From NCBI GenBank assembly GCA_016935715.1, contig JAFGQJ010000356.1, positions 1-23,147 of the forward strand: DNA of 23,147 nucleotides, in the 5' to 3' direction. Position 1 is the first letter of the stretch, and the number at the start of each line of letters is the position of its first letter. Below are positions 1 to 7,900 of this stretch, piece by piece. Below the pieces are notes generated by a model. That model saw only the letters and a list, made by a program, of their open reading frames with translations, did not search any database and was not told the DNA's origin. The position numbers and the translations under genes are program-made. Source of the stretch: Spirochaetales bacterium. GTDB taxonomy: Bacteria > Spirochaetota > Spirochaetia > SZUA-6 > DRHE01.

Positions 1-977
1 AGGTTTTCCAGGGGAGTCATGCGGGGCACCCCGCAGCCGGGGGAGATGACGATCCCCGTCTTGAAATCCCCGCTTCTCAGGATCTCCTGGGTCGCCGCGT
101 ACACCTCATGCGGGCTTCGCTGGAGCAGGAAGGTCGTGTCCAGGTTGCCCTTGATCGCGATGCGGTCCCCCAGGAGTTTCCGTGCCGTGGTCATTTCGAC
201 TTTGGCATCCACCTCGAAACCCTGGATGTCCAGGGGGCGCAGGAAGTGCAGCAGATGCTCGGTGTTCCCGCAGATGTGTATCCAGACATCGCAGTCCCTG
301 CCGGCCAGGGCGTCGACGGACCTGCGCTGGTAGGGCAGGGCGAACTTCTCGTAGTGCTCCGGGCTGACCAGGCTGGCGGTGGAATCGCCGTACTGGATGC
401 CGTGCACCCCCGTGGCGATCATGGCCAGCCCGTAGGCGATCACCACGTCGGTGCAGAACTCCAGCAGCTCCTGCAGCCGTGCCTCCTCCTCCGTGACCAG
501 GTCCAGCAGGAACGCCTCGGCCCCCCGCAGCACCGCGGCGAGACTGAAGGGCCCGCAGTCGATGTTGGCCTGGATGTAGTAGCGGTCACCGACCTCGCGA
601 ACGACCTTCCTGGCCGCAGCCAGCAGCGTTTTCATGCCCGGGGCGTTTTCCGGATCGGGAACCCGGAGCCTGCCAAACTCCCGGACCGATTCGAGGATCG
701 GCGTTTTGCTGTACGCTTCGTCGTCCTCGGGAAAAACGAGCTCGCCCCCCAGCGCCTCGTGGTACACCCAGTTGTCCCGGGACACGTAGATCCCGTCCGC
801 TCCGATCAGATCTCTGGCCCGTATCAGGGTGTCCGCCATCACATCGGCATCGAGGTTGTAGTCGCGCTGTCTGACTCCAAGCAGCTGGCAGGCCGGGGCC
901 AGGAGGATCGGGAAATTGGGGACTTGATCGATCCGCCGTCCCCGTATCGATTTTTGCGTTCTCTCCAGACAATTCAT
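1..977 (-). CDS. URO-D family corrinoid methyltransferase (MtaA/MtbA-like), 3' end cut by window
   Basis: The frame is open from an ATG at 977 to the window edge, about 325 codons with no stop, so the C-terminus lies outside. A GGGAAGG Shine-Dalgarno precedes the ATG. The protein has the uroporphyrinogen-decarboxylase fold signature seen in methylcobamide methyltransferases rather than heme-type HemE: an H-I-C-G-N motif (His234, Cys236) and a later S-P-G-C-G-V-P (Cys315). Together these give the H-x-C...C zinc-ligand pattern of MtaA/MtbA, which activate a thiol acceptor for methyl transfer from a corrinoid protein. The ending P-L-E-N-L is also typical. The substrate cannot be told; demethylation of methoxylated or methylamine-type compounds is one possibility. 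It is divergent from the rubrerythrin gene. It is probably cytoplasmic. No signal peptide or membrane segment is visible. Confidence 0.8.
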   Translation of the reverse strand, partial: MNCLERTQKSIRGRRIDQVPNFPILLAPACQLLGVRQRDYNLDADVMADTLIRARDLIGADGIYVSRDNWVYHEALGGELVFPEDDEAYSKTPILESVREFGRLRVPDPENAPGMKTLLAAARKVVREVGDRYYIQANIDCGPFSLAAVLRGAEAFLLDLVTEEEARLQELLEFCTDVVIAYGLAMIATGVHGIQYGDSTASLVSPEHYEKFALPYQRRSVDALAGRDCDVWIHICGNTEHLLHFLRPLDIQGFEVDAKVEMTTARKLLGDRIAIKGNLDTTFLLQRSPHEVYAATQEILRSGDFKTGIVISPGCGVPRMTPLEN

Positions 978-993
978 AGGCCTTCCCGTGATC

Positions 994-1023
994 ATAGTAC
1001 ACCAGCCGGGCGGCAGCAAGCAA
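994..1023 (-). promoter_or_regulatory. possible promoter of the URO-D methyltransferase
   Basis: On the minus strand TTGCTT (1023-1018) is separated by 18 bases from TACTAT (999-994), a weak sigma-70-like pair. It would leave a short leader before the ATG at 977. The -35 matches the consensus only at its first three bases, so this is a weak call. Confidence 0.3.
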
Positions 1024-1086
1024 CAAACGCCTTGGAGGGAAGCGGGAAATATACTAAGATGATCGCATACCCTACAGGAGGACTTC

Positions 1087-1542
1087 ATGGACAGTTTCGA
1101 ATCAGTAGACGGAGTATTGGATTTTGCGATAGAGAGGGAACAGGAGGCTTCTGATTTTTACACGGATTTGGCGGTCAAAGCAAAACGACCCGATATGAAA
1201 ACCCTGTTCAAACAGTTCGCGGGGGAGGAGAAGGGACACAAGGCCAAGCTCCAGGGCGTCAAGGAGGGCAGGAAGCTGCTCCCGGCGGAGAAGCAGGTTT
1301 TGGATCTGAAGATGAGCGATTACCTGGTCGCCGACGCTCAGACGGAGGAGACGACCTATCAGAATGCACTCATTCTGGCCATGAAGAGGGAGAAGGTCTC
1401 TTTCAGGCTTTATACGGATCTTGCCGCCAAGGCGCCGACCGACGACCTGAAGAACACCTTCCTGACGCTGGCCCAGGAGGAGGCGAAGCACAAGCTTCGC
1501 TTCGAGGTGGAGTACGACAATGAGATCATGGCGGAAAATTAG
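1087..1542 (+). CDS. rubrerythrin-family di-iron protein without rubredoxin domain
   Basis: This 151-residue protein is a ferritin-like four-helix di-iron domain. The iron ligands expected for rubrerythrin are visible: Glu20, the E-E-K-G-H motif (48-51), Glu102, and E-E-A-K-H (131-135). The C-terminal rubredoxin domain of classical rubrerythrin is missing, so it belongs to the short, ferritin-like group. Such proteins reduce peroxide in the cytoplasm of anaerobes, protecting oxygen-sensitive iron-sulfur enzymes like those encoded next door. The ATG at 1087 has a strong AGGAGG ribosome site (about 1076-1081). The gene is convergent with flxA, with only 12 bases between stop codons. The electron donor is unknown. 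Confidence 0.85.
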   Translation: MDSFESVDGVLDFAIEREQEASDFYTDLAVKAKRPDMKTLFKQFAGEEKGHKAKLQGVKEGRKLLPAEKQVLDLKMSDYLVADAQTEETTYQNALILAMKREKVSFRLYTDLAAKAPTDDLKNTFLTLAQEEAKHKLRFEVEYDNEIMAEN

Positions 1543-1554
1543 AAAACCGGGCTG

Positions 1555-2403
1555 CTACTCCATGGCTTCCGGATAGCGCTGGAGTGTCTCGTAGCTGAAC
1601 ACCGGACCATCCTTGCATACGTACAGCTCACCGATATTACAGCGGCCGCACTTGCCGATTCCGCACTTCATCCGCCGTTCCAGAGTCGTGAAGATCTGCG
1701 AAGGCTCGAAACCAAGCTCGAGCAGGTTCTTGATCACGAACTTGATCATGATCGGCGGGCCGCAGGTGACGGCCACCGCCCCTTCGGCCTTGGGCGCGAC
1801 CTCCAGCAGGTTCTGAGGCACGAAACCGGTGAAATCCTTCCAACCGGGTTCCTCGACGTCGATCGACAGGTGAAGATTCAGCCCCTTGCTGTCCCGCAGT
1901 TGGTCCAGGTCTTCGTGATAGCAAAGATCGGCGGAGCTGCGTGCCCCGTAGATGAAATCCAGAGTCCCGTAGCGGTCCCGGTTATCCAGCACGTACAGCA
2001 GGATCGACCATACGGGAGTGATGCCGATTCCGCCTCCGATCAGCACGATATTCTTCCCCTCCCACGATTCAAGGGGAAAACCGTTACCGTAGGGGCCCCT
2101 GACCCCGATGTACTCACCGGCACTCAGTCCATGGAGCCCGGCGGTCGCCACTCCGGCCTTCATGATCCCGAACTCCATGGTTTCCCGGGTTGGCGAGGAG
2201 CTGATGGCCAGCATCACCTCTCCGACTCCCGGCAGTGAGAGCATGGCACACTGTCCCGGCCGATAATCGAAGCACTTTTCTATCTTCAGCCGCTTGATCG
2301 GCCGGGGGCCGCCAACCTCGGTCTTGATTTCCAGCAGTTTGGCCGAATGGGGCAGGTAGGGGTTGTCTTCGTACACGGGTTCTGCTCGCTTAGCTTGTAA
2401 CAC
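1555..2403 (-). CDS. flxA: FlxA-like NAD(H)-binding FAD/[2Fe-2S] oxidoreductase
   Basis: About 282 residues of the ferredoxin-NADP reductase/DHOD electron-transfer subunit type, as in FlxA, sulfhydrogenase gamma and AsrB. The FAD-binding barrel has the A-I-S-S-S-P motif (about 66-71). The NAD(P) Rossmann half has G-G-G-I-G-I-T-P (123-130) and a C-G-P-P motif. The C-terminus binds a [2Fe-2S] cluster with C-x4-C-x2-C-x7-C (247-263). Its role should be entry or exit of NAD(H) electrons for the Hdr complex. A TTG 15 bases upstream (2418) is in frame but has no ribosome site. The GTG at 2403 has GAGAGGAAG in front and was chosen. It overlaps the end of flxB by 14 bases, implying translational coupling. 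It is the last gene of the operon and no terminator is visible after it. Confidence 0.85.
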   Translation of the reverse strand: MLQAKRAEPVYEDNPYLPHSAKLLEIKTEVGGPRPIKRLKIEKCFDYRPGQCAMLSLPGVGEVMLAISSSPTRETMEFGIMKAGVATAGLHGLSAGEYIGVRGPYGNGFPLESWEGKNIVLIGGGIGITPVWSILLYVLDNRDRYGTLDFIYGARSSADLCYHEDLDQLRDSKGLNLHLSIDVEEPGWKDFTGFVPQNLLEVAPKAEGAVAVTCGPPIMIKFVIKNLLELGFEPSQIFTTLERRMKCGIGKCGRCNIGELYVCKDGPVFSYETLQRYPEAME

Positions 2404-3421
2404 TTTTCTTCCTCTCAAACGCAGCCAGAATCTTGCGTATATCGATGTTCACGGGGCAGGCGCTCACACAGCGCCCGCAGCCGATGCACAGCAGCATCCC
2501 GTAGCGGTCATTGAAATACTTGAACTTGTGATACAGCCGCTGTTTCAGTCTCTGCAGCCGGTCCGGCCGGGGGTTGAAGCCGCTGGCCTCCAGTGAGTAG
2601 TCCTGGAACTGGCAGGTGTCCCAGGTCCTGATCGCTTTGCCCTTGTTCTTCGATCCGCTGTGCTCGATGGTGAAACAATGACAGGTCGGACAGAGAAACG
2701 AACAGATGCCGCAGCCGATGCAGTATTCGGCTTCCTGGGCCCAGATCGGGTGTTCGAACTCCAGCTCGACATCGGCCAGGTCCCGCTCCGAAGCCATCTC
2801 CTGGATCGCCTTTTCCTGCACCCGCTTGGCTTCCGCGGCTTCCTCTTCGGTCGCCTCCCGCCAGGATTTGCTGTTTTTCAGAGAGGGGGAGTCGAACAGG
2901 GCCGCACCGCGGTCGCTCACCTCTTCGATTAACAATCCCTTCTCCAGCTCGGTCGCGCGCAGGTCCATTCCATCCGAACCGGCGGGGCTCAGCCCCACCT
3001 CTGTACAGAAACAGTTCGGCGCCACCGCGCCGGGACACACCAGACCGATAATGAGGGTATTTTCCCGGCGAACGGCGTAGTAGGGGTCCCTGGAATCCTC
3101 CAGGAACACCTGGTCCAGCCGGGTCACGCCGGCACTGTCGCAGGGTCGCACCCCAAAGACCACCCGCGGGGTCTGCCGGGGAATCCGGTTTTCGTATTCC
3201 AGCCCCTCTTCGCCGCTGTGAAACTGATAGAGAGTCTCGGTCTGCGGAAACAGGTACTCTTTCGGGGAACTGATGGTATTGGGATAACCTTCCAGCTTGA
3301 CCTCTTCGTCTTCGTACGGCTCGAAGAACCATCCCTCCGCCCGTTCCCGGGGAATCAAGAGCGAGTAACCCTCGGCTATGTCTTTCAGGAACAGTTGCAC
3401 GTTTTCTACGTATCTGGTCAT
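2390..3421 (-). CDS. flxB: FlxB-like 4Fe-4S dicluster electron-transfer protein
   Basis: This 343-residue protein resembles sulfhydrogenase beta/AsrA and FlxB iron-sulfur subunits. An N-terminal domain of about 220 residues carries V-R-P-C-D (92-95) and C-F-C (137-139) motifs common to this family. The C-terminal half has two ferredoxin motifs, C-I-G-C-G-I-C-x3-C-P-T-C (234-247) and C-I-G-C-G-R-C-x3-C-P (312-322). The protein probably wires electrons between FlxA and FlxC/FlxD in the cytoplasm. The ATG at 3421 is preceded by GAGAGGAAC. It lies 18 bases after the flxC stop. It shows no membrane segment. Confidence 0.82.
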   Translation of the reverse strand: MTRYVENVQLFLKDIAEGYSLLIPRERAEGWFFEPYEDEEVKLEGYPNTISSPKEYLFPQTETLYQFHSGEEGLEYENRIPRQTPRVVFGVRPCDSAGVTRLDQVFLEDSRDPYYAVRRENTLIIGLVCPGAVAPNCFCTEVGLSPAGSDGMDLRATELEKGLLIEEVSDRGAALFDSPSLKNSKSWREATEEEAAEAKRVQEKAIQEMASERDLADVELEFEHPIWAQEAEYCIGCGICSFLCPTCHCFTIEHSGSKNKGKAIRTWDTCQFQDYSLEASGFNPRPDRLQRLKQRLYHKFKYFNDRYGMLLCIGCGRCVSACPVNIDIRKILAAFERKKSVTS

Positions 3422-3439
3422 ATTGTTCCTCTCATCCCG

Positions 3440-4492
3440 TCACTCCGCCATGAAGTCTTCTCGGTCTTCGGTACTGAAGCGAGTCATGACAGGCTTGACA
3501 TCCGGATCCATGCCGGCTTCGTAGCTATAGTCTTCGTACACCTGTTTGGCCAGCGATCTGTACAGGAGCACCAGGGGGATTCCCATGGGACAGGCCCGCT
3601 CGCATTCGCCGCAGCTCACACAACGGCCGGCCAGATGAAGCGCCCGGTTGATGTGATAGGAGGCGTTGTCCGCCGGGTCGGTTTCCTTGGTCAGCCAAAA
3701 GGTCTTGCGTATCTTGGCGTCCGCGGACACCGGCTGCTCCGTGTCTTTGGCCAGGCTGCACTCCTGACAGGAACAGGCGGGGCAGATATTCTTGCAGGCG
3801 TAGCAGCGGATGCAGCGGGCAAAATGTTCGGACCAGAAGCTCCAACGCTCCTGGGGTGACTTCTGCAGAAATTCCTCCACGTCGCTGAATTGCCTGTCCG
3901 GGTCCACCGGTTGCTCGGCCACAGGTTCGCCGACCATGACATCATAGGTCAGTGGATTCGGTGTGCGGCAGTGATCGTGGCGCTGGTCGGCGATTTCCTC
4001 GTAGGTGGCCAGCTGTACCCTCTCCCCGTTTTTCAGCTCGAACAGCCCCTGTTCGTCGATCACCACCTTGCTGTGGTCCCTGGTCGCGGCTCGCTCATGC
4101 CACAGGGCCTGCGCCTTGTGGGGATCGATAACGCCCCGGCAGGGCAGGCCCACCACGAACACCTCCTCCCGGGCGATCAGTTTTTCCTGCAGCAGCACAT
4201 TCAGCGCGCGGGAATGGCACCCTCTGACCACCAGGGCCGTGGGTTTATACGGCTCCTCCGGTTGGCGACGCTGGCTGCGGCGCTTGCGCACTTCGATGGT
4301 GATGTAGTTGCAGAGGTTTTCGACTCCGAGAGGCGAAAAATCCAGTTCCTCCACCTCTTCCGGTGCCGATGTGATCAGGGGACGGTGGAAGAACGGATTC
4401 GTTCCGCGCCGGTATCCGATCACCGCCCGCAGTTCGCCCCCCCTCAGCTTGTCGGCCAGTAATTTCTTGATTTCATCCGGTTGCATGTTCAC
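3440..4492 (-). CDS. flxC: FlxC-like iron-sulfur protein (F420-hydrogenase beta/FdhB-related)
   Basis: This 350-residue protein has an N-terminal region like the coenzyme F420 hydrogenase/dehydrogenase beta family, including V-R-G-C-H-S-R (89-95) and V-G-L-P-C-R-G (114-120). Two 4Fe-4S motifs follow: C-I-R-C-x2-C-x3-C-P-A-C-S-C (227-242) and C-V-S-C-G-E-C-x3-C-P (291-301). In known Hdr-Flx clusters FlxC sits between FlxB and FlxD and relays electrons. The gene starts at a GTG (4492), or an ATG two codons later. It overlaps the 3' end of flxD by 20 bases. Whether it binds its own flavin cannot be seen from the sequence. Confidence 0.8.
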   Translation of the reverse strand: MNMQPDEIKKLLADKLRGGELRAVIGYRRGTNPFFHRPLITSAPEEVEELDFSPLGVENLCNYITIEVRKRRSQRRQPEEPYKPTALVVRGCHSRALNVLLQEKLIAREEVFVVGLPCRGVIDPHKAQALWHERAATRDHSKVVIDEQGLFELKNGERVQLATYEEIADQRHDHCRTPNPLTYDVMVGEPVAEQPVDPDRQFSDVEEFLQKSPQERWSFWSEHFARCIRCYACKNICPACSCQECSLAKDTEQPVSADAKIRKTFWLTKETDPADNASYHINRALHLAGRCVSCGECERACPMGIPLVLLYRSLAKQVYEDYSYEAGMDPDVKPVMTRFSTEDREDFMAE

Positions 4493-4940
4493 GTCCAGAA
4501 AGTTGTGTTTGCGGTCCCAGGGCCCGCACTCGCTCGGTAAGCTCGGTCACCAGCTCGGCAAATCGTCCACCCTCGCTCGCCGAGACCCAGCTCATCAAAA
4601 AACGATCCCGTTCGATCCCGAGAAAATCGAACACACCTGCAAGCAGCGCGTAGCGGCGCCGGGCGTAGAGGTTGCCCTGGATGTAGTGACAATCTCCGGG
4701 ATGACAGCCGGCCACCATCACCCCGTCCGCACCGTCTTGAAAGGCGCGGATCACGAACGAGGGGTTCATCCGGCCGGAGCACATCACCCGAATCACCCGC
4801 ACGGTGGATGGATACTGCAGCCGGCTCACTCCCGCCAGGTCGGCGCCGGCGTAGGAGCACCAGTTGCAGAGAAAGGCGATGATCTTGGGCTGCCACTGAT
4901 GCTCGTCGGTTTTCGTACTAGTAGCCTGAGGGTCCGTCAC
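4473..4940 (-). CDS. flxD: FlxD: MvhD-like [2Fe-2S] linker subunit
   Basis: This 155-residue protein is an MvhD/HdrD-linker family member that passes electrons to HdrA. All five characteristic cysteines are present: C-N-W-C-S-Y-A (25-28), C-S-G-R (54), and C-H-P-G-D-C (79, 84). It begins at a GTG that overlaps the stop of the HdrA fusion as GTGA (4937-4940), with GGAGGAATACAG just upstream. This tight coupling supports direct interaction with that HdrA. It differs from the second MvhD-like gene at 11538, which has lost one cysteine. Its place between HdrA and FlxC matches the Flx arrangement. Confidence 0.88.
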   Translation of the reverse strand: MTDPQATSTKTDEHQWQPKIIAFLCNWCSYAGADLAGVSRLQYPSTVRVIRVMCSGRMNPSFVIRAFQDGADGVMVAGCHPGDCHYIQGNLYARRRYALLAGVFDFLGIERDRFLMSWVSASEGGRFAELVTELTERVRALGPQTQLSGREHATG

Positions 4941-7900
4941 CTGTATTCCTCCAGTAATGCCGAATCGATCATGTCCAGGATCTCCCGATCATCGAAACCT
5001 TTCTGCTGGATAGCCCCCATTCGGCAGGCGGCCGCGCAGGAACCGCAGCACTTGCATAGGGCGGGATTCACCTTCGCCTTGCCGCTTTCCTCATCCAGGC
5101 TGACGGCGCTGTAAGGACATATCTCCACACAGGTGCCACAGCCGATACACAGAAGCTCGTTGACCTCGGAGACCGTTGCCTCGCCCTGGTAGTGATCTTT
5201 GCCGATCACCGTGGCCGCCCGGGCCGCCGCTGCCCGCCCCTGTACGATTGCCTCTTCGATCGTCTTGGGATTATGGGCCATGCCGGCCAGGTATACCCCT
5301 TCGGTGGCAAAATCCACGGGACGCAGCTTGACGTGCGCCTCCAGAAAGAAGCCGTCCTGGTTGAGAGGAACCTTTAGCAGTTGGGAGACTGCCGTATTGC
5401 CCGGCTCCGCATCGATTCTGGCGGCCAGCACCAAAGCGTCGGGATCGGGTATCTCGATCGTCTCTCCGCTCTGCAGATCCTGCACGGAGACCAGAAGCTT
5501 GGCGCCCTTTTTCCGGACGACGGGCTTGGCCTGCGGATCGTAGCGCAGGAAGCTCACCCCGGCCTCCCGGGCCTGCTGATAGTAGCTCTCGGAAAACCCG
5601 TAGGTGCGGATATCCCGGAACAGGATATATACTTCCGCCTCGGGCCTGCGCTTCTTCAAGCTCAGGGCGTTCTTGATACTCTCCCGGCAGCAGACCCGGC
5701 TGCAGTACATGTGCCCCTCTTCCCGGGAGCCTACGCACTGGATGAACACGACCCGTGCCGGCAGCTGCTCTGCCGGCGTGTCGTGCAGAAGCTTCTCGAA
5801 CTCCTGGCCGGTAACCACACGTTCGTCCTGGCCGTACAGATACTCGGCAGGCTTGGATTCCCGGGCGCCGGTGGCGATGATCACCACACCATGCGCGATC
5901 TCCCGGCTGCCCTTTCCATTCCCATTGATCGTCGTCTTGAATTGACCCACGAAGCCCTGCACTGTTTCCGGCGTGCTGTCCAGGTGCACGGTGATCTTGT
6001 CATTGGCTTCGATGCGGCTGCGCATTTCCTCCAGCAGAGGACGGGTGTCCCGACCTTCCACCGTCGAAAAGACGTTGTTCAGGTTTCCTCCCAGCCTGTC
6101 CGACTTCTCGACCAGGTCCACGGGGAATCCCTGGGCCGCCAGGCTCAGAGCCGCCGACATTCCGGCGGGACCTCCGCCCAGCACCAGCGCGCTCTGCGTG
6201 ACCTCGAGGCTCATCGTGGGCAGGGGCTCGACCATCCGCACCTTGGCCACCGCCATGCGCGCCAGGTCCTTGGCCTTTTCCGTGGCCTCATCGCGGAGAC
6301 CCATGTGCACCCAGGAGCATTGATCCCGGATATTGGCCATCTCGAACAGGTGCCTGTTCAGACCGGCCTCGCGGATCGTCTCCTGGAAAAGGGGTTCGTG
6401 CGTTCTGGGCGTACAGGAGGCGACCACGACCCGATTCAGGTCGTGCTCCTCGATCATGTCGCGAATATGAGCCTGCGTGTCCTGGGAACAGGTGTAGAGA
6501 TTTGCCTCCGCGTAGGCCACGTAGGGCAGAGTTTTTGCGTATTCCACGACCTCGGGTACCCGCACGGTAGCCGCTATATTGATGCCGCAGTGACAGACGA
6601 ACACCCCGACCCGCAGCGGCTCGCCCCGCACGTCCTTCTCCTCCGGATAGGTCTTTTCGACGATCTCGGTCCAGCGGCTGGACGCCAGGACCTCTCCGGC
6701 AGCCGCGGCTCCGGCGGAGGCCTGCATCACCGTCTCGGGGATGTCTTTGGGCTCCTGCGCCGGCCCGCAGACATAGATGCCCGGGACCTTGGTCTCCACG
6801 GTGTTGAAGGGTCTGGTGGCGATGAATCCGTAGCGATTGAGGGGCAACCCCAGCTGTCTGCCTACCTTTCGCACGCTTTCGCCGGCCTGGAAACCGATGG
6901 AAAGCACGACCAGGTCGAACTCCTCGTGGAAAACCTTGCCGCCGTCGGTTTCGTATTCCAGAACCAGCTTTCCCGTACTCTCGTCCCGCTCGACCCCGGA
7001 AGGTCTTGCCCGGGTGAACTTGATCCCGTATTCGTTTTTGGCCCTCTCGTAGTAGCGATCGAAGTCCTTGCCGTGGGCTCGAATGTCCATATAGAAGATC
7101 GTGGGTTCGATTTCGTGCTCATGCTCTTTGGCGATGACCGCTTCTTTGATGGCGTACATGCAGCACACCGAGGAGCAGTGCTCGTTGCCCGCCACGGGGT
7201 CGCGGGAACCCACGCACTGAATGAAGGCCACTTTCTTCGGCAGCTTCCCGTCGGAGGGCCGCTGAATGTGCCCCTCGAAGGGACCGGAAGCGGAGAGGAT
7301 GCGTTCGAATTGAATGCTGGTCACCACGTCGGCGTACTTGCCGTAGCCCAGGTGGTACATGGGCTTGGGATCGTACTTCTCACAGCCCGAAGCGACCAGG
7401 ATGGCGCCGACGTGAAGCTCCACCTCCCGGTCCTTCTGGGTATGATCGATGGCATCGGCCTCGCAGTGGGCCACGCACTGCAGGCACTCGCAGCACCCGC
7501 CGCAGTTCAGGCAGCGGCTGGCCTCCTCTATAGCCTGCTGTTCGCTCAAACCCAGCTCCACCTCGGCAAAGCTGCCCACCCGTTTGCTCGCATCCAGCAT
7601 CGGGATGGGGGTCCGGGCCTTTTTCTCGTGGTACTCTTCGGGCATGGGAGCGGTCAGGACCGGTTCCGCCGTGCGTCCTTCCCGCAGATCCTTCTTGTTC
7701 AGGTAGCGGTCGATGGACTCGGCCGCAGCGTGGCCGTGGGCGATGGCATGCACCACGTAGCCCCCGGCGCCGACCAGGTCTCCCCCGGCGAACACGCCGG
7801 GCATGCTGGTTTCCAGGGTTACCGGGTCGGCCTTGACCAGGCCTCTGGCCATGTCGAGTTTTCCGCCCTCGCTGTCAACCAGAGCGGTATCCACCTCCTG

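Noticed and set aside
1049..1055. TATACT as -10 of the rubrerythrin gene
   Set aside because: No acceptable -35 at 16-18 bases upstream, so the promoter could not be supported.
108..1154. A 348-codon plus-strand frame at the left edge
   Set aside because: It overlaps the URO-D gene on the opposite strand and the start of the rubrerythrin, and looks like a shadow.
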